From NCBI GenBank assembly GCA_947001705.1, contig CAMQHT010000009.1, positions 1-62,354 of the forward strand: 62,354 nucleotides of DNA, in the 5' to 3' direction. Source of the stretch: an uncultured Collinsella sp. (lineage in GTDB: Bacteria; Actinomycetota; Coriobacteriia; Coriobacteriales; Coriobacteriaceae). Shown piece by piece: positions 58,477-62,354 of this stretch (the stretch's first letter is position 1; the number at the start of each line of letters is the position of its first letter). Under the pieces are notes generated by a model. That model was not told the DNA's origin. It ran no database searches and was given only the letters and a program-made list of their open reading frames with translations. Made by a program: the position numbers and the translations under genes.

Positions 58477-59409
58477 ATGTTCTACACGTTAACCGCTAAC
58501 CCGGCTGTCGACATGACGGTTTCGAGCTCTCCGCTCGAGCCCGACGAGAACGTCCGCACCGGCTCGGCCAGCTACACGGCCAACGGCAAGGGCCTCGATG
58601 TGTCCTTCGCCTTTAAGAAGATGGGCGTCGACACCGTCGCGCTCGGCTTCTTCGCCGGCTTCACGGGCAAGTTCATCGTCGAGGAGGTCATGAACCTGGG
58701 CTGCCTGTGCCGCCCGGTCTGGACCGACGGTATCACGCGCATTAACACCTATGTCAACGATGGCCAGCACGAGTACGGCATCCTGAACCCCGGCGCCCCG
58801 ATCACGCCGCAGCACCAGGAGGAGCTCTACAACATCCTGGACACCGCGGGCGATCTTGAGTGCCTGATTGTTTCTGGCTCCGTGCCTCCCAAAGCTACGC
58901 CTGACTTCCTGGCTAAGGTCATGGAGCACGCTCAGGCCCGTGGCGCCGACGTCGTCCTGGACCTGTCCTCCGACAAGCTCAAGGAGCTTGCTCACAAGAA
59001 GCCGCTGCTCATTAAGCCGAACCATCACGAGATGAAGGCCATCTTCGGCGTGCCTGTCGACACCGACGATGAGGTCCGCGTTGCCATGAAGCTCGCCCAC
59101 GACGCCGGCGTTCAGAACGTGCTGCTCACCCGTGGTAGCCGCGGCGACGCTTATTTCTCCAATGGCGAGGACATCTGGTACGCCAAGCGTGAGTTCAACA
59201 TCAAGCTGGTCTCTTCTGTCTGCGCCGGCGACTGCACCCTCGCTGCGTTCCTGCACAAGTGGTACAGGGATCGCGACAACGTCGAGGAGGCCATGAAGCT
59301 CGCTATGGCTACCGGCGCTAACGTTGCCGAGTCCGTCGGCATCGGCGACTTCGGTCACGTCGATGAGTACAGCAAGCGCGTTGCTGTCCGCAAGCTCGAT
59401 CGCAAGTAA
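58477..59409 (+). CDS. fruK: 1-Phosphofructokinase-like kinase (PfkB family), copy 1
   Basis: A 310-residue PfkB-family sugar kinase likely converting fructose 1-phosphate to fructose 1,6-bisphosphate. The start MFYTLTANPAVD is the family N terminus, and the usual GGKG motif reads NGKG (ANGKGLDVS, near 38). The catalytic base Asp is in SSVCAGDCTLAAFL near 251; the usual GAGDS reads CAGDC, so Asp is kept but Ser becomes Cys. It follows ptsI by 74 bases, with a GGGCCG/CGGCCC hairpin in the gap, and a terminator follows it. Tagatose-6-phosphate kinase activity is an alternative. Confidence 0.85.
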   Translation: MFYTLTANPAVDMTVSSSPLEPDENVRTGSASYTANGKGLDVSFAFKKMGVDTVALGFFAGFTGKFIVEEVMNLGCLCRPVWTDGITRINTYVNDGQHEYGILNPGAPITPQHQEELYNILDTAGDLECLIVSGSVPPKATPDFLAKVMEHAQARGADVVLDLSSDKLKELAHKKPLLIKPNHHEMKAIFGVPVDTDDEVRVAMKLAHDAGVQNVLLTRGSRGDAYFSNGEDIWYAKREFNIKLVSSVCAGDCTLAAFLHKWYRDRDNVEEAMKLAMATGANVAESVGIGDFGHVDEYSKRVAVRKLDRK

Positions 59410-59435
59410 GCGAAACTCATTATTTTCGCGTGTAC

Positions 59436-59467
59436 GGCGCTCCGGTTTTGGCCGGGGCGCCATTTTT
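59436..59467 (+). terminator. Terminator between the two fructokinase genes
   Basis: A perfect 10-bp G/C-rich stem (59436-59445 with 59452-59461, one G-T) and a 6-base loop are followed by ATTTTT. It makes the second kinase likely to have its own promoter; TATACT is at 59586-59591. Confidence 0.85.
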
Positions 59468-59625
59468 GTATATTGTGGGCGAGCGACAGGACAAGGACCC
59501 TGTTTCTTTTGCCCGTCATCCCGCCGCCCTGCACGCGTTCTACACCGTTCGCCGAGTCGCTATGGTCTTTTCCCGAAGCGTGGAATATACTTTCACTAAC
59601 ACGTTGCCTTGTGAAAGGAACTTAC

Positions 59626-60558
59626 ATGATTTACACGCTCACTGCAAATCCCGCCATTGACTACAACATTGCCTGCGACGGTCTTTCCGCCAACACCGTC
59701 ACCCGCACTCGCAACGCGGTCTATACGCCCAACGGCAAGGGTCTTAACGTCTCGTTCACCCTCGATCACTACGGCGTCGACACCACGATCCTGGGCTTTT
59801 TTGCCGGTTTCTCGGGCGAGTTCATCGTCAAGGGCGCCGAGGCCCTGGGCGTGCCCGTCAAGCCCGTGTGGACCGACGGCATCACGCGCGTCAATGTCTT
59901 CCTCAACGCCGGTCCCGACACCGAGTACAACATGGTCAATGCAGGCGCTGCCATCAATGCTGCCAACGAGCAGGAAATGTTTGAGCTCATTGATTCGCTC
60001 GACGACATGACCTGCCTGGTCATTAGCGGCTCGCTGCCCCCCAACACCTCCGAGGGTTTCCTGGCCGAGGTACTTCGCCGTGTTAAGGCAAAGGGTGCCG
60101 AGTTCGTGCTCGATATCTCGAGCCATCAGCTGGCCGACCTCATTGCCATGGAGCCGTTGCTCATTAAGCCCAACGACGATGAACTGCTCGACATCTTTGG
60201 CATTAAGGTGAGCGGTGGCGACGACGAGTCCGTCAAGGGTGCGATGGCCGAGCTCCACGCCAAGGGCGCTAAGAACGTGCTGTTGACCCTGGGTGGCGCT
60301 GGCGCGTACTTCTCCAACGGAGAGCACATCTGGTTTGCCAATCGCACCTTTGAGGTCAAGCTGCTGTCGACGGTCTGCGCCGGCGACTCCTCACTTGCCG
60401 CCTTCCTGTCCGTGTGGCACGACGCTCCCGAGCGTGTTGAGGATGCCCTGCGCCTCTCGATGGCCACCGGCGCCAACGTGGTGGAGTGCCCCGGTCTGGG
60501 CGATTTTGCCAAGGTGGACGAATATAAGAAGCACATTGAGGTTCGCCAGGTCTGCTAG
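59626..60558 (+). CDS. fruK: 1-Phosphofructokinase-like kinase (PfkB family), copy 2
   Basis: A 310-residue paralogue of the previous kinase, matching along its whole length. It has the same MIYTLTANPAID start and NGKG motif (TPNGKGLNVS), and keeps the canonical serine in the catalytic loop (STVCAGDSSLAAFL). The two share TDGITR, GFFAGF and the ATGANV ending. A possible promoter (TATACT at 59586-59591) and its own GAAAGGAAC site precede it, so it may be expressed under different conditions from copy 1. The substrates of the two may differ; sequence alone does not decide. Confidence 0.85.
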   Translation: MIYTLTANPAIDYNIACDGLSANTVTRTRNAVYTPNGKGLNVSFTLDHYGVDTTILGFFAGFSGEFIVKGAEALGVPVKPVWTDGITRVNVFLNAGPDTEYNMVNAGAAINAANEQEMFELIDSLDDMTCLVISGSLPPNTSEGFLAEVLRRVKAKGAEFVLDISSHQLADLIAMEPLLIKPNDDELLDIFGIKVSGGDDESVKGAMAELHAKGAKNVLLTLGGAGAYFSNGEHIWFANRTFEVKLLSTVCAGDSSLAAFLSVWHDAPERVEDALRLSMATGANVVECPGLGDFAKVDEYKKHIEVRQVC

Positions 60559-60580
60559 CCGCATCGATATGTCGTTGCCT

Positions 60581-60616
60581 AACACCCGCTTTGTATCTCC
60601 GAGGCGGGTGTTTTTT
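60581..60616 (+). terminator. Terminator after the second fructokinase gene
   Basis: A 9-bp stem (60581-60589 with 60604-60612) is followed by a run of Ts, 22 bases past the stop codon. Confidence 0.85.
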
Positions 60617-60753
60617 GCGCGCTGAACGTATGTGGCGTCTGCCGTCTCGTTTTATCGAATCGACGACGCGATTGCGTGTGCGCGCTTTCCCGTTTCTTGT
60701 TAGACTTCTTGAGAACCATCGATTAATGCTCGCAAGTGCAGGAGGCCATAGGC

Positions 60754-62148
60754 ATGTGCAATGTTTCGCTCAACGGTACGCAGCCGACCGATGCCTCCAT
60801 CCGTGTCCTGCGTGCGCTCGAGGCAGCCGGTCTTGAGGCCTGGTTCGTGGGCGGTTGGGTACGTGACGCCCTGATGGGACGCCCCAGCCACGATGTCGAC
60901 ATGTGCTGCAGCGGCTTGTGGCAGGAGTCCAAGGCGGCACTCGAGGCCGCTGACATTGCGGTAGTTGAGTCGGGCATTAAATTTGGCGGCATTACCGCCA
61001 TTTGTGACGATGAGCGCATTGAGGTTACGACGTATCGTCTGGACGGCTTTTACACCGATGGCCGCCATCCCCAGAGTGTGGAGCGTGCGGCGTCGCTTGA
61101 GGACGATCTGGCGCGTCGCGACTTTACCGTTAACGCTATGGCTTGGCATCCCGAGCGCGGTCTTATCGACCGCTACGATGGCCAGGGCGACTTAGGGCGT
61201 AAGTTGATCCGCGCCGTCGGAGATCCCAAGCGTCGTTTTAACGAGGATGCGCTTCGCATGCTGCGCGCGGTGCGTTTTGCCTGCCGCTTGGATTTTATGA
61301 TCGAGCCTAAGACCAAACAGGCACTTGCCGAATGCTCGCCGCTGCTCGATGCCGTGGCACGCGAGCGCGTGGGCATTGAGCTTGAGGGCATTCTTTCGAC
61401 CGGTCACGGGGGAGACGCGATGCTGCGCTACCCCGAGCTCATTTGTGCCGCCGTGCCCGAGCTTGCGCCGGCTCGTGGGTTTGACCAGCGCAGCGTCTAC
61501 CATGCCTTTAATGTCTACGAGCATATCGCTCGCGTGTTGACGGTAGCGGGGGAGTTGGAGCTGTGTGACGGCGTAGCGCCTTCGCCGAGCTTAATGTGGG
61601 CGGCGTTTTTGCACGACGTCTCCAAGCCCGATTGCTTTACGGTCGACCATGCGGGCAGCGGCCATTTCTACGGTCATCCCGAGCTTGGCGCCAAGAAGGC
61701 GCGCGTCATTATGGATCGTCTAGCGCTTTCGCACGATTTGATTCGCGATGTGTGCCTACTCATCAAGTATCACGATAAGCCGCTGCGCCCCGAGCGCTCT
61801 TGCTTACTCAATATGATGCGCTTGCTTTCGGGCGAGGGCATCGACACGCCGCGTCTGATTGACGAGCTCATGGACCTTAAGCGTGCCGATACGCTGGGCA
61901 AGGCGCCGTCGTGCTTCTATTACGTCGAGACGATCGAGGAGATGCGCTCACTCGCCCATGATTTATTGGAGGCGGGGGAGCCCTATACGCTCAAGATGCT
62001 TGCCATCAATGGCGGCGACCTGATTCGTGCCGGCGTCAAGCCTGGGCCGGAACTGGGGCAGTTGCTCAACGCCTCCCTCGACGCCGTGATCGAGGATAAT
62101 ATCCCGAACGAGCGTGAAGCCCTCCTGACTCACCAGCATTTGGGGTAG
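60754..62148 (+). CDS. cca: CCA tRNA nucleotidyltransferase
   Basis: A 464-residue class II nucleotidyltransferase adding or repairing the CCA end of tRNAs. The N domain has FVGGWVRDALMGRPSHDVDM with the catalytic DxD, the RRDFTVNAMAW motif near 120, and a NEDALRMLRAVRFACRL motif. An HD-type segment (FLHDVSKPDCF) occurs in the C-terminal part, as in bacterial CCA-HD enzymes. The ATG at 60754 follows AGGAGG by 8 bases; a GTG at 60736 is in frame but less likely. It is next to a tRNA gene. Confidence 0.93.
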   Translation: MCNVSLNGTQPTDASIRVLRALEAAGLEAWFVGGWVRDALMGRPSHDVDMCCSGLWQESKAALEAADIAVVESGIKFGGITAICDDERIEVTTYRLDGFYTDGRHPQSVERAASLEDDLARRDFTVNAMAWHPERGLIDRYDGQGDLGRKLIRAVGDPKRRFNEDALRMLRAVRFACRLDFMIEPKTKQALAECSPLLDAVARERVGIELEGILSTGHGGDAMLRYPELICAAVPELAPARGFDQRSVYHAFNVYEHIARVLTVAGELELCDGVAPSPSLMWAAFLHDVSKPDCFTVDHAGSGHFYGHPELGAKKARVIMDRLALSHDLIRDVCLLIKYHDKPLRPERSCLLNMMRLLSGEGIDTPRLIDELMDLKRADTLGKAPSCFYYVETIEEMRSLAHDLLEAGEPYTLKMLAINGGDLIRAGVKPGPELGQLLNASLDAVIEDNIPNEREALLTHQHLG

Positions 62149-62237
62149 TTAATTTGGGATGGGGCTTTTTTAGCTACTCGGCTGACCTGCGCTTTCCATA
62201 ACCTCCCGACAAAATTCGGGCAATTTGGAATTTCTTC

Positions 62238-62266
62238 TTGCGCTCGCGTTTTTTGTCCCGTAATAT
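62238..62266 (+). promoter_or_regulatory. Promoter of tRNA-Glu
   Basis: The -35 TTGCGC (62238-62243), a 17-base spacer with a T run, and the -10 TAATAT (62261-62266) lie 35 bases before the tRNA. This is one of the better promoter matches in the window. Confidence 0.6.
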
Positions 62267-62300
62267 ATGTCCTCGCAGCACGGCAGTGCAGATGTCATGT

Positions 62301-62354
62301 GGCCCGTTCGTCTAGCGGTTTAGGACGCCGCCCTCTCAAGGCGGAGATCACCAG
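62301..62354 (+). tRNA. tRNA-Glu (CTC), 3' end outside the window
   Basis: The 5' part of a tRNA. The acceptor 5' strand is GGCCCGT (62301-62307), followed by T8-C9, a D arm with GTCTAGCGGTTTAGGAC and the anticodon arm CCGCC-CTCTCAA-GGCGG with anticodon CTC, reading GAG. The T arm and acceptor 3' strand lie outside the window. Since this tRNA starts with a G/C-rich acceptor and has a strong promoter, more tRNAs may follow. Confidence 0.92.

Noticed and set aside
1..62354. CRISPR array, prophage, toxin-antitoxin pair or secondary-metabolite cluster
   Set aside because: No evenly spaced direct repeats, phage structural genes, paired small toxin-antitoxin genes or biosynthetic clusters were seen.

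Overview
The window is a GC-rich, densely packed bacterial chromosome segment with almost all genes on the + strand. Actinobacterial synteny (coaD, a SepIVA-position gene, DUF177, rpmF, plsX, acpP, rnc, smc, ftsY, ffh; and aroK, aroB, pepQ, efp, nusB), together with a Firmicutes-like Asp23/FakA pair, a T-box leader on ileS and a fructose PTS, suggests a Coriobacteriia host, most likely a gut Collinsella. This taxonomic call is inference; no rRNA is present. Both ends lie inside tRNA genes: tRNA-Asn(GTT) on the left and tRNA-Glu(CTC) on the right.

Layout. 0.2-5.6 kb: envelope/lipid and genome maintenance genes (Asp23 family, fakA, recG, rsmD, coaD). 5.6-15.1 kb: a coiled-coil DivIVA-like gene, then DUF177, rpmF, plsX, acpP, rnc, smc, ftsY and ffh, linking fatty acid synthesis, RNA processing, chromosome segregation and the SRP pathway. 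15.2-22.6 kb: a DUF134-NifX metal-responsive regulator with paired operator-like palindromes, thyA-folA, a SpoU methyltransferase, a MATE pump, a corrinoid adenosyltransferase and ftsH. 22.7-24.8 kb: the only clear accessory patch. It holds a DUF523 gene whose 3' end runs into a recombinase remnant, an IS3 transposase tail, an AT-rich peptidase E gene and about 500 bases without a gene. 24.8-36 kb: a GldA-type dehydrogenase, the T-box-controlled ileS, lspA-rluD, a membrane glycosyltransferase, a minimal prepilin peptidase, dgt and rarA. 35.6-38.8 kb: a stress-type cluster with a DUF948-like protein, an RsbW-like protein, a SigB/F-type sigma factor and an AI-2E-family permease. 39-52.4 kb: alaS-ruvX-mltG-yqeG-aroK-aroB-like-pepQ-efp-asp23-nusB-xseB-tlyA-nadK-recN, with many start/stop overlaps. 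52.4-60.6 kb: a fructose system (RpiR regulator, FruA IIBCA, HPr, enzyme I, two 1-phosphofructokinase-like kinases). 60.7-62.4 kb: cca, then tRNA-Glu.

The most interesting signals are: (i) an AroB-family protein next to aroK that has lost the recognisable metal-ligand and NAD-loop residues; (ii) long, perfect, nested inverted repeats (22-31 bp arms) around the fructose locus; (iii) a hairpin with identical 16-bp arms placed just after two unrelated genes, and a GGGAC-type core recurring in other intergenic hairpins; (iv) a TGRCATATGTCA operator pair about 53 bp apart bracketing the DUF134 promoter; (v) an RsbW-like partner of the sigma factor that lacks its ATP-binding boxes. I saw no CRISPR array, prophage or complete mobile element.
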